A stretch of 64,000 nt of DNA from Onthophagus taurus (GCF_036711975.1 NC_091972.1:10049001-10113000); one strand, 5' to 3'. Counted from the first letter of the stretch, positions 47,886 to 62,328 are shown. The notes: generated from the sequence alone by a model not told the origin. A program made the numbers and translations.

Positions 47886-49576
47886 CAGGTTGGTTCAAAT
47901 TCGATGTCCGAATAGGCTAACTCGGAAACTATAAGAGTTAGAAAAAAAGTAGCTTATGCCAAAAACCTCAAAGCGCTATCGTCTTTTTTTTCCCTAGAGG
48001 CTAAAATTGAAAATATCGTAAAACTAACAAGTGCAATTATCTTGGTTATTATTATAGGTGGAGTATTATAACCAAGACATTATATGGACACTTTTTTACA
48101 GAGAATTTGATGACGTAGTCAAAAAAAATTTTTGGGTTTTAAATTTTGAGATATCATGACAATTTTCGTTTTTTTAAATGGAAATAACCGCTGATTATTC
48201 GCTTATTAAATTCGTTATTTTTTTCTGACTACAAAAATATAGGGTTTGATAGGTATTTTTTTTTAGTGTCGTCAAAGAAATTAAATTTACAGTTTCCTGT
48301 AAATTACGGTACTATAACTAAAAATTATTGTACTATAAATTTATATAAAATTTACTTTATTTTCTAATATGTAACATTCTAACATGTTAAACTTTTCGTA
48401 ATCCATCTTAAAAAACAGGATTTTTAATTTGACACTTCAGAAAATTTTTTAATACAAACAAATATTGCTGTTTATTTGAATTAAAGAAAGTATATAAGCG
48501 CCATCTATCAATAATTTATTAAGTCATTTAGTAATATTAAATATAAGAAAATGTGAAATAATGCAATTTGTTCCAACTTTTGTGTAAAACAAATATAAAT
48601 TAAATAGTTCAATAATTCAACAAATGTATTTGTTTCAAATATCAGTGTTTCAATGTATCATATGTTTTTTTAATTTTTAGTTATAATTTACAGGAAACTG
48701 TAAATTTAATTTCTTTGACGACACTAAAAAAAAAGTTTTTCGGACACTCACTGGAAATGGCCTATATTTCCTTATTACAAATTGTAAAGAAAAGTACCTC
48801 ATTTCTTTATAGCAACCAAATAAACAATTAATTATTTATTAGAATAAATATTAAACGTACAATTATTAAGGTTAGAGAAGCTTATACTTGATGTACACTG
48901 TTGTAACTGTAAATCACCACATGTTAGTGACGATTTTGATAACACCTCCTGATGAATCACTATTTTATTTTTTTTGTTTGGTTGCTGTAGTGAGGGAAAC
49001 GGCAGAAACGACAATTTGATTCTCGAGCTCGTCGTGTACTTTTTAAATAATTTCTTATAAAATGTAGGTAATTCATTTAAATTGAGTGTCCGAAAAAACT
49101 TGATGTATATTCTTAAAGAAAAGTAACTTCTTCTTTACTCATCGCGTTTCTAATCACGAAAATTCACGATTCGTAAAGAAAAAAGTATACTTTCTTTACT
49201 TATAATACAAATAACTATTATTTTTAGCTTTATTCTAAAACAATAAGATATAGACCTTTCAAACCCTATATTTTTGTAATCAGAAAAAATAACGAATTTA
49301 CTAATCGAATAATCAGTGGTTGTTTCCATTTAAAAAAACAAAAATTGTTATGATATCTCAAAATCTAAAACCGAAAAATTTTTTTTTGGCTACGTCAAGA
49401 AATTCTCTGTAAAAAAGTGTCCATATAATGTCGTAGTTATAATAATAACCAAGACAATTGCACTTGTTGGTTTATTTTTTTCTCGAAAAACGAGATCATG
49501 ACATGTAAGCTATTTTTTTTCTAACTCTTATAGTTTCCGAGTTAGCCTATTCGAACATCGAATGTGAACCACCCTG
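47886..49576. mobile_element. Foldback DNA transposon with TA target duplication
   Basis: The ends are CAGGTTGGTTCAAATTCGA at the left and the reverse complement of CAGGGTGGTTCACATTCGA at the right, both next to TA. The arms match over about 445 bp with blocks such as GGCTAACTCGGAAACTATAA, CAAAAATATAGGGTTTGA and TTAAATTTACAGTTTCC. Left arm about 47,886-48,330; the right arm begins about 48,672. No transposase is encoded. The CAGG ends and TA duplication suggest a non-autonomous Tc1/mariner-type element. The right arm is longer because of a nested insertion (48,733-49,102 and adjoining sequence). Confidence 0.85.
48733..49102. mobile_element. Inverted-repeat element nested in the foldback arm
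   Basis: AAGTTTTTCGGACACTCA at the left faces TTGAGTGTCCGAAAAAACTT at the right, about 370 bp overall, without coding capacity. It interrupts the right arm of the larger foldback element, which explains that arm's extra length. Further short inverted words (GTAAAGAAAAGTA and TACTTTCTTTAC types) lie just downstream, to about 49,210. Confidence 0.65.
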
Positions 49577-49579
49577 TAC

Positions 49580-50870
49580 AGTAGGGGACTTTACAAAAAA
49601 TTTAAATGGGAAAAAATTATTAGTGTATGGTTCACTAATCAGGTTTTCAGGTGGGATTAATATGTAGTAACCTTTATATATTTTATTTTGGACGTATTTA
49701 CCTGTAGCCCATGCCTCCCTGCTGCCCCTTCCAATGCTTTGAAGGCCTCTATAAGGTCCCTTTTTATTCTAGCTGTTATATACATGATGTAAGTAGTATA
49801 TATTGTTAGGAAAAGGATTTGTCGGTACTTTTTAAAAGTTGAAAATTAAAAAATTTTAACTATATATTTATAATGTACATACAAATTTACAAGCATTGAT
49901 TTAAAACAGTTGTTTTACAACGAAAACAATGAAAATAAATCATTTCATTCTGTAAAGTTAATAATTTTGCTTTGTTAAAAACAAAAGTATTATTAATAAG
50001 TACACAAAGGCGAAATTTACGAAATGTGCCATACTTAATAAATAGATTTAGGTGCAAAAATATCTTTTCTTTTGATCCTAACCTTTAAAAGTTTATAAGG
50101 CAAAAGTTAGATTATTTATTCTTTTTGAACTACCCCTTTTTCTTATTTATTTATTAGTCGTAAGGCATTGAGAGAATATAAAAAAAACAGTCACTTTCTC
50201 AGTCTATAAAAGTACAAAATTATCTTTAACTCAATAAAAAAGGATAAATAAAGATTACATGAAGTTCCTTTTATAAAAAAAAATGAGCAAATTGTAATAT
50301 TTGGCACGAAAGAAACAACAACAAACAGTGCTAATAAGAATCATTTACAATAATAATGATTAATAATGCTTAAAACACAACCAGATTTTTTTAATAAACA
50401 CAACACATTACTTAGCAGTTTTTAACAATTTTTTTTTCGGTTAATGGAAGACTTAATAAACTCCTGAAATGAATACTGATGGCACGATAATGAAAAATAA
50501 TGAAATAAAAATAAGATTTAAACATAATCTTTGAGATTAGATAAGTTGGAAACGATTTTTTTTTAATGTAAGTTAAAAGGGTTTCCATAATTATTATGTG
50601 GTCTATATACAAAAAAAAATAAACTTTCCAATGAAAAACACCGATTTTTTTAAATAATCAATTATAAGAATCATAAAATTAAAAAAATAGTCGCATTAAC
50701 CATAAAATATAAAAAGAAATCACTCATTCTTATAATGATTATTTATAAAAATCGATTTATCGATCTTGTTGATCTTTGATTATTGCTATTTTAAAAGTAG
50801 CTATATACAAGAAAATAAAATTAAAAAAAAAACTTATTATGTTACATAAAAACCCTTAAAAATGTTTCGT
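49580..50870. other. AT-rich intergenic DNA, probably Spec2 3' region
   Basis: No open frame with homology. The part nearest 50,870 is probably the 3' untranslated region of the minus-strand Spec2 gene; several minus-strand AATAAA words occur (for example near 50,620). Nothing else can be supported. Confidence 0.35.
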
Positions 50871-50877
50871 TTCTTGG

Positions 50878-51521
50878 CTAGTTACACCAATCGGGTTCCT
50901 ATAAAACAATAAAATCCCTATTTTTAAGGTACAATTCTGAGGCAGGTGAAAGGCTATAAACTGGTAAATACAAATTTTGTATCAACTGGTTTGCAGCCTA
51001 TCACATGATTGTATCTTTAAGATCTTTTGTATCATTTTTAATCAGAAAATAAAAAACTTTAAGTTTGAACAGCCCGAAAACTTACTTTATATGTAGTTTC
51101 ATATCCTCCTTTACTTTTCATTTGCATTTGAAGTGCTGATAATTGATCACTAGGCATTTCAACATCCCTACTTCCTATATGAGCTGTATGTTGAAAATTT
51201 GTTGGTTCTCCTATCATTGATCTAATAATACAAAAAAAAATTTTTAATCAATTTTATGGCGTTTATTATGATTAATATTTCTATCAATGATTAAATGAAA
51301 AAGGGTGGTTAAAAATGTATTTTTTTACTGATAACATTATCTTGGTTTTTGTTATGACTAATTCAATTTGAAATTTTAACGAAATCAAGCGTAATGTAAT
51401 ACTTATTAACATTATCAATTCTTTTCGTATTAAGTCACCTGTCAATTCGATGTCTTCTTTTTTGTGGTTGAGTAACACAACATGTAAACCAAGAAACCCA
51501 TAATTCGCTAACAGCAGCCAT
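50878..51521 (-). CDS. Spec2: Cdc42 small effector protein (Spec2)
   Basis: Three small coding exons on the minus strand: 51,521-51,439; 51,221-51,086; 50,898-50,878. Splice sites and phases agree and give a 79-aa protein. The N terminus [16 protein letters not shown] holds the paired cysteines that are palmitoylated in this family, followed by a basic patch (KRRHRIDR). The CRIB motif [18 protein letters not shown] is complete (I-x-x-P-x-x-F-x-H-x-x-H-x-G), then [11 protein letters not shown], another family signature. The protein binds GTP-loaded Cdc42 and affects cortical actin at the plasma membrane. An acceptor lies directly before the ATG, so the 5' leader is spliced. The last exon encodes only EPDWCN and a stop and is the least certain part. 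Confidence 0.9.
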
Positions 51522-51529
51522 CTAAAAAT

Positions 51530-52290
51530 GAATAAGGAGCTATATGAATAAAAAATTTTCCTTGTTACATCTTGTCTTGTCTAATAAACCCAAAAAACGA
51601 ATTTAAAACAGGCATAAATCTTTTATAATTGTTAATTGACAATGGTATTCTAAAAAAAACTTTCGTAAATTATAATCAAAAAGATTTACTTGCTACGACA
51701 CGTACATTACTGTTTATATGGAAATCCTCCGACTTTAACGATGTACAAAATGTACGGGGAAAATTAATCAAAGAATGTTTACATATACCTTTTTCTTTCA
51801 GGCACTTTTTGATGGTATCTAATTCGGCGATTATACACGGTTTTAATTAAAAGAAAACGGTAAAATTTTGGTTGTGTGTTGCTGTGTGGTGTGGTATCAA
51901 CAAAAGAATCAAGGACACTAATGTCATATTGACAGTATTACCAAAAAGTAAAAAATAAAAGTTACCAACAATCTGTGATGGCTCTCAACTTGCCAAATTT
52001 CTTACCGCCATCTAAACATTAAAAGTGAAACCTATGCGAAAGTAGTCCCCAATTAGATAGGATTTTACACAATATACTCGGAAAAATTAGAATATAAAAT
52101 ACAGAATTCCTCATAAAACCAATCATTAAATAAACATGAGTTCATCCATGCACTTCTTGTCTTGTAATAAACATAATAAATTTTTGAATGCTCTTGGTTT
52201 AGCTTCTTTCCTATGAACATTAGTTTTAATTTATGATGCCCAGTAGCATGGCTATAAGTCAAAATAGTTTTACTAATACACGCTCTTTAT
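51530..52290. other. Spec2 upstream region, no other gene
   Basis: The non-coding first exon and promoter of Spec2 should lie here on the minus strand, but I could not fix their boundaries. Open frames on both strands (51,629-51,850 and 52,065-52,262) lack recognisable motifs. Confidence 0.35.
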
Positions 52291-52369
52291 ATCTTGTAAA
52301 TCCTGGAGCTGCTGCTTCTTCTTTGTGAGCTGAATTACGTAGCGATTTTTGTCATGAAACAGTTTTTTT

Positions 52370-53345
52370 CTAGTGCGTTCTAAAAATGAGTTCTAAAAAT
52401 TTCGAGCAACGATATGTTATCAGGTTTTGCTTCAGACTTGGGCACAGTGCATTGGAAACTTTTGCAAAACTTTAACAGACCTACAGAGACAGTGTTTTGT
52501 CAAGAGCTCAGGTTTTTCGGTGATTTAAGGCATTTTCAAAACGAAGTGAGTCGATTGAAGTTGAACCATGAACCATGATCTTGTGCGTTCAGATCGTGGG
52601 ACAGGTAGAATGATCGGGGAAGAGTTGAATTTGGTTCACATCACCATTTATTTGATTTTGACCAATGAATTGGGGATGAGAAAAATCTGCGCAAAAATGG
52701 TTCAAAAAAACCTTTCGCAAGACCAAAAGGACATCAAGAGGGAAAGGTGTCTTGACTTCTTGGAATCGGTTGAAAATGATCCCCATTTTCTGCAACGTGT
52801 CATTACTGAAGATGACTCTTGGGTGTTTGAGTACGACCTGTAAATAAAGCACCAGAGCATGGAGTGGCACGCTTCAACCTCTCCAAGGCCCAAAAAAGCA
52901 AGAATAAGCAAGTTGAAGATCAAAAGCCCTGGTCAATCAACACTTATACCAAGAGGTTCTTGAAAAAGTTCGAAAAAGCTCATTTGTGTGAGACCAAACA
53001 TCAATAACAGCTAGGTGTTGCATCATGATATGCGCCTTGTCACTCAGTAGTTTCAATAAACGAGTTTTTGGCCAGTAAAATCATTTCTGTGGCTCATCAG
53101 CCTCCTTCTTAAAGCATAACTTGAGTCCTTGTAGCTTTTTCCTCTTCCCAAGATTAAAAAATCATCTTAAGGGAACTCATTGTACACTTGAAAACATTCA
53201 AACGGCGGTACCCGACCAGCTGAAGGCTATTCTAGTATCGGAGTTCCAGCACTGCTATGAGGATTGGAAGAACCGTCTCCAGCTCCGTCTCGTATATCTC
53301 TCATTAATTTATATTAGTCGAAAAGCTGAACAATTAGACTAATAA
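52370..53345 (+). mobile_element. Degenerate mariner transposase
   Basis: From an ATG at about 52,386, shifting plus-strand frames read 'FEQRYVIRFCFRLGHSALETF', then 'SVLSRAQVFR' (helix-turn-helix domain), 'RMIGEELNLVHITIYLILTNELGMRKICAKMV', 'DPHFLQRVITEDDSWVFEYD' (family VITGDESWxxxYD, first catalytic Asp region) and finally 'SPCSFFLFPRLKNHLKG' (family SPDLSPCDFFLFPRLKxxLKG). The last catalytic Asp of the CDFFLF block has become Ser. Stops and deletions, including loss of most of the segment between the second and third catalytic regions, make it inactive. It is clearly a mariner-family element. Confidence 0.9.
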
Positions 53346-53829
53346 TTCTAAATACAACCCAACCTGACCTTAGTCTTTTTAGGTATTGAGGTTTGGGGTC
53401 TAAAGTGGGTCCAAAAAAATTAGATGCTAACTTCACATAGGTAAAAATTAACCAAACATTACCTCTGCAAAGTTAGCCACAAATTTTTCTTACTTAATTT
53501 CTTGAAATTAATTTTGTTATAAATATTATTGTAATCTTTATTATTAATCTAATACGTTAAATAGAAACTTAATATAACCGAAAATGCTCAAAAAAGATTT
53601 TTAATAATTACCATTCGAATTTCCCGCAAAAACATCATCTTTGACAACAATGCCAATAAAAAGAAATTATGAAAGAATAACTTTTAATTAAATTTAGGTA
53701 AACAAGATTAATTTATTAACTGGTAATTTTTATTATACATTTAAAATTAAACGTGAATAATAGAAAATAACCACGTATTCTTTCCTTTTAATAACATCCA
53801 TCTATTAATCAAAAGTATAATTAAACAAC

Positions 53830-55380
53830 ATGGCGTACGATAACACAAAAAACATGCAACCGACAAGTGAAATTTTTAATTATTATTTAACAATGAACAT
53901 TAATAATATTTGCAGGATATGTTTGGAAAAGGGCCAAAAATTAATGCCCATATTTGACCAAATCAAACCACCTCATTTTTCTATATTAATTATGGCTTGC
54001 GCTTCCATACAGGTGAGCAAATTGTTTGCAAACAAAAACATTTCTTTTCAAAATAAAGAATTTTAACCGCGTCTATATAAATGTAAAATTGGTTTTAGAT
54101 AGTCGAAGGTGACGGCCTTCCACCTTACATATGCCAAAGATGCATTTCTCGTCTTCATACTGCATTCCAGTTCAAAATGCAATGTGAAACATCGGACGCT
54201 AAACTTCGACAATGTTTCGAAAATTTACATCACATGCCTAACACACCTGATTTAACGGGTTTTATTGATATTAAACGAGACATAATTGGATATGAGCAAA
54301 ATTCTTCATCAAGTAATGACAATAACATCACTTCGGAAAGTAATAATGTGAATGAACGTGATCCGTTGGCTTTGGAAGAAGAAAATATTGGAAACAATGA
54401 AGAAAATTGCGAAGGTGGACAATTACAAATCTTGCAAAACGTTCAATTAGATCCTGGAACCTCACTACAGGTAATAATAATACAATTTAAAGACGTTATC
54501 TATAGGTAGGTTGTAATATTGTATGTGATACAATCCAAGTGATTGTATAAAAGATTTTTTTAATCACTTATTTTTATTATTACATTAATTATAAATCATT
54601 AATTATTTTGAGGTTAAAGAAAACTTATTAATTTGTCATTAAATGTCAAATTTTGTTGGTTTTTTTATAAAATAGATGGCACCCCTATGTCTGGTATGTT
54701 TGGTTGCATAAGTATAACCAAAATAATTTAATTTTTTTTTATAGGATATATCAAAAACAGAATTATCGGACTTGAAACTTGAATTAAACGACTTAAAACC
54801 GGTCGATATCGACTTAAAAGATATGTCAACATCGATATCATTAACAAATTCTCAAAAATCGGAAAATGGATCTGAAAAACAACATCAATGTGATACATGT
54901 GGAAAAGTATTAAGAACCAAACCAGGATTAATTAATCATATTCGAATTCATACAGGGGAACGGCCGTACGTTTGCCATTTATGTGATAAAAGGTTTATAA
55001 ATGGAGGTCATCTTCATACACATATGAGAACGCATACAGGAGAAAAAAATCATGTTTGTGCAGCTTGTAATAAAGCGTTTGCTACGGCTCAGCAATTAAC
55101 GAAACATACAATTGCAATTCATACTTCAGAAAGACCCTATGGTTGTAGTTATTGTCCAAAACGATTCGCTAGTTCGAGCAATTTATCAACACACACAAAA
55201 ATACACACAGGGGAGAAGAATTACCATTGTGAATTATGTGGAAAAACATTTTCAACAAAAGGACAGTTGTTTCAACATATGTTGGTCCATACAGGAGAAA
55301 AAGCGTTTGTATGCGAATTTTGTAATAAAAGATTTTCGCAAAAAGCGCATTTAATAAGACATATCAAGTTACATAAATAA
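53830..55380 (+). CDS. ZAD-type C2H2 zinc-finger transcription factor
   Basis: Three coding exons (53,830-54,012; 54,099-54,470; 54,745-55,380) join in phase 0 to give 396 aa. Residues about 28-90 form a zinc-finger-associated domain: ICRICLEKG at the start and YICQRCISRLHTAFQFK at the end, the two Cys-x2-Cys pairs that hold one zinc and mediate dimerisation. An acidic, Asn/Ser-rich linker follows. The C terminus has six consecutive C2H2 fingers, most joined by TGE(K/R)-type linkers; the third has an H-x4-H spacing. The family is a large, insect-expanded group of nuclear DNA-binding proteins, so the orthologue cannot be named by eye. The upstream 53,350-53,829 shows no gene. Splice sites are GTGAGC, GTAATA and canonical acceptors. 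Confidence 0.92.
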
Positions 55381-56144
55381 TGAACAATTTGATTGTAAAA
55401 TTGGGATTTTCATAAAATCTTTATAACGAAGAAGCGGAAAGTAAATTTGTTTATATTAAACGTTGACTAAAAGAACATGCTGATATACAGGGTGAATTCA
55501 GATTTTATCTCAATATATTTCCTCATTTCTCTGGATACACTATGTATATATGGCAAAAATAGGCTAAGAATAATTTATTTTTATCTCATTATTATAAACT
55601 AAGGAATTTAATAATTGTAATAAAACTTCACAGTGATATTTTTAAGTAAAATAATTTATGACTAACCTAGTTTTATTATAACCCAAATTAACTTAAAACA
55701 TACAATCAAAACCCAAACGAGACAAAATTGAAATCTTTCCTATTTTTTATAATTTGCAGTAATAATATAGTTCCAAATTTTCGAAAAAACATGTAAGTTT
55801 GTGTCATATTTAAGCTCGATTAGGGAAAAAATGAGATAGGCCTGGTTGAAAAAAGATTTTAAATGTATGAAGTGTAAAGTTAATGCCAACCTAATAATTT
55901 ATAATTTTCCCAACTGTTATTTTTGTCCAAACTTCAAAAAGTAAACGTCAAATCCTTTAGATTGTAATCCAAATTCTATTTCACTAAATTCCAGTTAAAT
56001 TGCAACATCATTATGTATTTAATAAAATCTTCAAACTTTGTAATTTTAAATTGTTGCGCCATTCGAATTTCCCGCAAAATGGAACATCGGTGCGCCGCTT
56101 TTTTATCAGTTCAACAGCGACATCCAGTGCAAGAATTATCAACG
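55381..56144. other. Spacer between zinc-finger gene and Pgi
   Basis: It includes the zinc-finger gene's 3' region and the Pgi 5' leader. A TACAGGGTG word at about 55,486 resembles a mariner-type terminal repeat, but I found no matching right end. From about 56,013 the frame is open into Pgi, yet homology begins only at the ATG at 56,145. Confidence 0.4.
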
Positions 56145-59007
<2,863 letters not shown>

Positions 59008-59021
59008 ATACTTTATTAAAA

Positions 59022-60249
59022 TTAAACATTCATTTGGGCTACAAACGAATTATCATCACTATTAAATCCATGCTGAGTTGGAATTCTCGCTGAATTCTAA
59101 AAAAGAATTAAATATAACCTCAAAAAGCTTTATCAATTAAAATTTACCAATTTTTTAGCTCTTTCTTCAATTAATCCATAAGCAAAATGATTTAAAACTA
59201 TACTAGATGGTAAAGCAACTCCTTGAAACCTATACAACGGATTTCCAGGGATATCAGAAACCAATTTAATAACATTTGTAACACTTATCCTTCCGATTTG
59301 ATCAGTGTTTGCAATCATGGGACCCTTTGAGATATCAACGTGTTTTCCGACTTTAAATAACGTGATTTTTCCGTTGTTATGAGCTGCAATGTCGGGAATT
59401 TGTTGTGTTTTATGTTTATTTTCTTTAAATAAGGTGAAAGCAAAGTCTTGGCTCACATCTAAAGTTTCAATTACGTGACTTTGTTGGCAAAATTTGATCA
59501 ATTCGATTGATAAAACTTTTAATTCTGAGTTTGTTGGTTTCCAATCGTTTAATGACAGTTGAAGATCGTAAATAAAACTTCCTGATCGAACTAAAAATTA
59601 CATAAATCAATATTAACAATTAACTAATTCACTTTTTTGTACCATTTGGACTTGGAAAACTATGCAAAATTACTTCAACGTTATCTTTAAATGTTTGTTT
59701 AGCTAAAGCACCTAAAAGGAAACTACAAGTCCTCCAAAATGCTTTGTTAACGCCAATGGGTTGATCGATCTTAAAATGTAATAATTCTAATTTGCAAGAA
59801 TCAGGTAATGGTTTATGCATATGCCATAAGGTATCACCATTTAATAAAGCGACGGCGGAACGTTTTGAAATCGTTTCGTTTATATCTAAAATCCTCAATA
59901 AATGAATACAAACAAAAAGTAAACTCACAAACTTACGTCTTGCACAATCATATGGTGTCGAAATATTTTTATTCATAACTAACGTCGCATTTTCAGGAAC
60001 GCCTTCATATTGTATCTCAATTTTTTCTATTCTACCTACATTTTCTCTTTGCCGTTTTTGTTCGAGATAGAAAAGTTCGTTTTGGCGATTTACTTCATCG
60101 GTTGCATGACTGAGTTGTCCTTAAATTTTATTTAATTTACATCAGATATTAAACATGTTATTAATATTTAATTAAAAGAATAACTTACTGTGTATGTTAA
60201 TTGATGATTTTTGATTCAATAATGTGTAAATATTACGTATTTTTAACAT
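59022..60249 (-). CDS. mRpL39: Mitochondrial ribosomal protein L39
   Basis: Five coding exons on the minus strand (60,249-60,189; 60,119-59,937; 59,885-59,643; 59,590-59,148; 59,096-59,022) join in frame to 334 aa. The start MLKIRNIYTLLNQKSS is basic, as a mitochondrial import signal. The TGS-like, threonyl-tRNA-synthetase-related fold is visible in TLVMNKNISTPYDCARH, ALLNGDTLWHMHKPLPDSCKLELL and NKAFWRTCSFLLG; the later region reads VRSGSFIYDLQLS, TLFKVGKHVDISKGPMIANT and YRFQGVALP. These match animal MRPL39 in order. It is a subunit of the large mitoribosomal particle and shares the synthetase fold without being an enzyme. The last exon, encoding NSARIPTQHGFNS..., is short and less conserved. 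The gene converges on Pgi, and the tandem array fills the space between their stop codons. Confidence 0.94.
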
Positions 60250-60561
60250 TTTTAAAAAAGTATTTTTTGGTTATGGGTGAAGTAACATAACCTCAAATCG
60301 TGGAGCAGCAAGTTTTGTATTTTATGTTGGTAAACATGTAATTTAAAATATAACTAAATAAAAATTAATTTTTATTATTAAAATATTAAATTAAATTGTG
60401 GTAAAAAGTTCAATTTATATTAGAAAATAGTTGATTTAATTTTAATCTTGATCAAGAATTTTACAGCAATCAGAAATGAATATAGAAACAAACTTTTTTA
60501 TCACAAAAAATATATATATTTATTTTATTTAAACTTTGTACAAATATAAATGCATTTTTAT

Positions 60562-61074
60562 TCAACCCATTCTCTTGATTCCTTTAATTGCTTTCTGTTC
60601 AATTAATTTTTTTATATTCTCCTTCAGAATACAAGGAATTTCTAATTCTTCAACTTCACTTTCACTATTTATACAATCTCTTATTGTTAGCATACACTGA
60701 TATTTTAAACTATAAATTGGCAATATAATCCCAAACACAAACCATTTATCTCTGGGAATTTGACTCAAAGGAAAACTTGGTTTGTATTTGTTCATAAAGT
60801 CGCTAAAACTAAATATGAATTGTTTTGTGATTATCATTGGATCTCCGGTATGTACGTTTCGTGCGATCCAATAATGATTAACGTAAGTGTTCATATCCAC
60901 AAATTGGTCTGGTCTTAGTATAATATATCGGATTTCTTTGCCCTCAAAATCGATCCATAAGAGATCTACTACTTTACTGGTATTATTTTTGAATCGCACT
61001 TTTACTTTTTGATCACAATGATGTGAACGCAAAGTTGCTACCTTTTTATTGAAAGTTACTGCCGTTAGATCCAT
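60562..61074 (-). CDS. Vhl: Von Hippel-Lindau protein homologue
   Basis: A single exon of 170 aa, close to the length of fly Vhl. The beta domain is recognisable from VKVRFKNNTSKVVDLLWIDF (strand carrying the VVxxxWxxF pattern) to NTYVNHYWIARNVHTGDPM, which parallels human IHSYRGHLWLFRDAGTHDG. By that register Tyr50, His67 and Trp69 correspond to human Tyr98, His115 and Trp117, which contact hydroxyproline of HIF-alpha. The alpha domain begins LPIYSLKYQCMLTIRDCI, the elongin C-binding helix (human LPVYTLKERCLQVVRSLV). The protein is the substrate receptor of a Cullin-2 ubiquitin ligase in oxygen sensing. It starts 156 bp from the divergent TRAPPC2L gene, so they may share a promoter. Confidence 0.93.
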   Translation of the reverse strand: MDLTAVTFNKKVATLRSHHCDQKVKVRFKNNTSKVVDLLWIDFEGKEIRYIILRPDQFVDMNTYVNHYWIARNVHTGDPMIITKQFIFSFSDFMNKYKPSFPLSQIPRDKWFVFGIILPIYSLKYQCMLTIRDCINSESEVEELEIPCILKENIKKLIEQKAIKGIKRMG

Positions 61075-61230
61075 TTTTTTGCAAATTTTAATCGGAGTAC
61101 TTTCAACAAATTTTTTAGGTTATGTAAATATAACCTCAAATTTTATTGAAATCGTTTGACGTTTTCATAAATAAAACTTAAAATTAAGTGGATTTATACT
61201 AGATTTTGAGTAATTTAAAATAATTATTGT
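61075..61230. promoter_or_regulatory. Shared divergent promoter of Vhl and TRAPPC2L
   Basis: Only 156 bp separate the two start codons. It contains an inverted pair of the word GGTTATG/ATAACCT (TAGGTTATGTAAATATAACCT near 61,118-61,137). The same ATAACCTCA-type word lies upstream of mRpL39 (about 60,288) and of the XK-related gene (about 62,582). Function is inferred from position. Confidence 0.5.
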
Positions 61231-62328
61231 ATGAAAATGGCTGTTTGTATAGCTATTATAGGAAAAGATGTAAGTGGTTAATTTAAATTAAAAAAGAAAA
61301 AATCTAGGTTATGTTATCTGTCAACAAAAATTGTTTTAGAACTCTCCAAAGTACTTTACATGTTCAAACCCTTACGAGGAACTATTTTTTCAATACAAAG
61401 TTCTTTCATCTCTAGATATAATTGAAGAGAAACTAAATATTGCATCAAAAGGTGGAACCGATGTCAGAGAATTGTATTTGGGGATGTTATACTCTTTAGA
61501 AACACATAAAATGTATGTACAGTATGCAAAATCCGTATTCGAACACTCCAAAATATTAAAAAATCACGAATTACTCAAGAATGGTAGTTGACAGTAAAAA
61601 TCAAAGGGTTGACAGCAAGATCCAAAGTCTAGAATTTAGCGTGGTATGACCCAATCTAGCATCTAGCAATTTCAAGCAAAGATTTTCGTTTTATATGAAA
61701 TTTTAGTAGTGTTTTTCTTTTTTCATTTCAAAGTTCAGTTGACTTTCTACCCACTTTGAAGACACCAAGACATCCACTTTTCCATTTACTCCTCTAAGTG
61801 AAATAAATCATCAAAAATATTTTAAATTTCCGCTACCATTCTTGAGTAATTCATGATTTTCTAATTTTTTGATGGATTTTGCATACTGTATATAATAAAT
61901 TAATAAACTTATTAAGTATTTAACATATTTATGAATTATTAATGTTACTTTTTAGATATGGGTATGTAACTAATACGAAAATTAAAATTGTTATTGTGGT
62001 AGAATCATCCAATACAATTTTACGTGACAACGAAATTAGAACAGTAAGAAAGTCATTAGGTACAATATAAAAGTTTTGAATAAAACTTTATTTTTAGATG
62101 TTTAAGAAAATTCATTCTATTTATGCTGACCATGTTTGCAATCCTTTTCACATTCCCGGAGATCAAATAATATCTAAGTAAGTTATTAATTATTAGTACA
62201 TGTTTAAAAATGTAATAATACTTCTTTTATTAACATATTTATTGTTATTTGTGTTGTATTTACATATTTTTTTCTGTTTTAGGTCTTTCGATGAACAAAT
62301 TAAAATGATTATGCTTGGAACAGCATGA
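61231..62328 (+). CDS. Trappc2l: Trafficking protein particle complex subunit 2-like
   Basis: Five coding exons (61,231-61,269; 61,340-61,512; 61,956-62,043; 62,098-62,177; 62,283-62,328) give 141 aa, as in other animals (139-140 aa). The start [13 protein letters not shown] offers a second Met at 61,237 that matches the family start better (MAVCIAV...). Visible family blocks are [50 protein letters not shown] and [21 protein letters not shown]. It is a longin-like subunit of the TRAPP tethering complex in ER-to-Golgi and Golgi transport. Splice phases all agree. Intron 2 carries a mariner-type MITE placed 6 bp inside the donor. No targeting peptide or membrane segment. Confidence 0.96.
61520..61888. 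mobile_element. Mariner-type MITE in TRAPPC2L intron 2
   Basis: Terminal inverted repeats of about 60 bp begin CAGTATGCAAAATCC and share ATTACTCAAGAATGGTAG farther in. Both ends sit next to TA (61,518-61,519 and 61,889-61,890), the target duplication typical of Tc1/mariner elements. The element is 369 bp and non-coding. The arms have diverged in their middle parts (for example AAAAAATCACG against AAAATCATG), so the insertion is not very recent. Confidence 0.88.

Noticed and set aside
55112-55354. 80-codon frame inside the zinc-finger gene
   Set aside because: Shifted-frame shadow of the C2H2 array.
55486-55860. Possible mariner-type element starting TACAGGGTG
   Set aside because: No matching inverted right end or second TA duplication found nearby.
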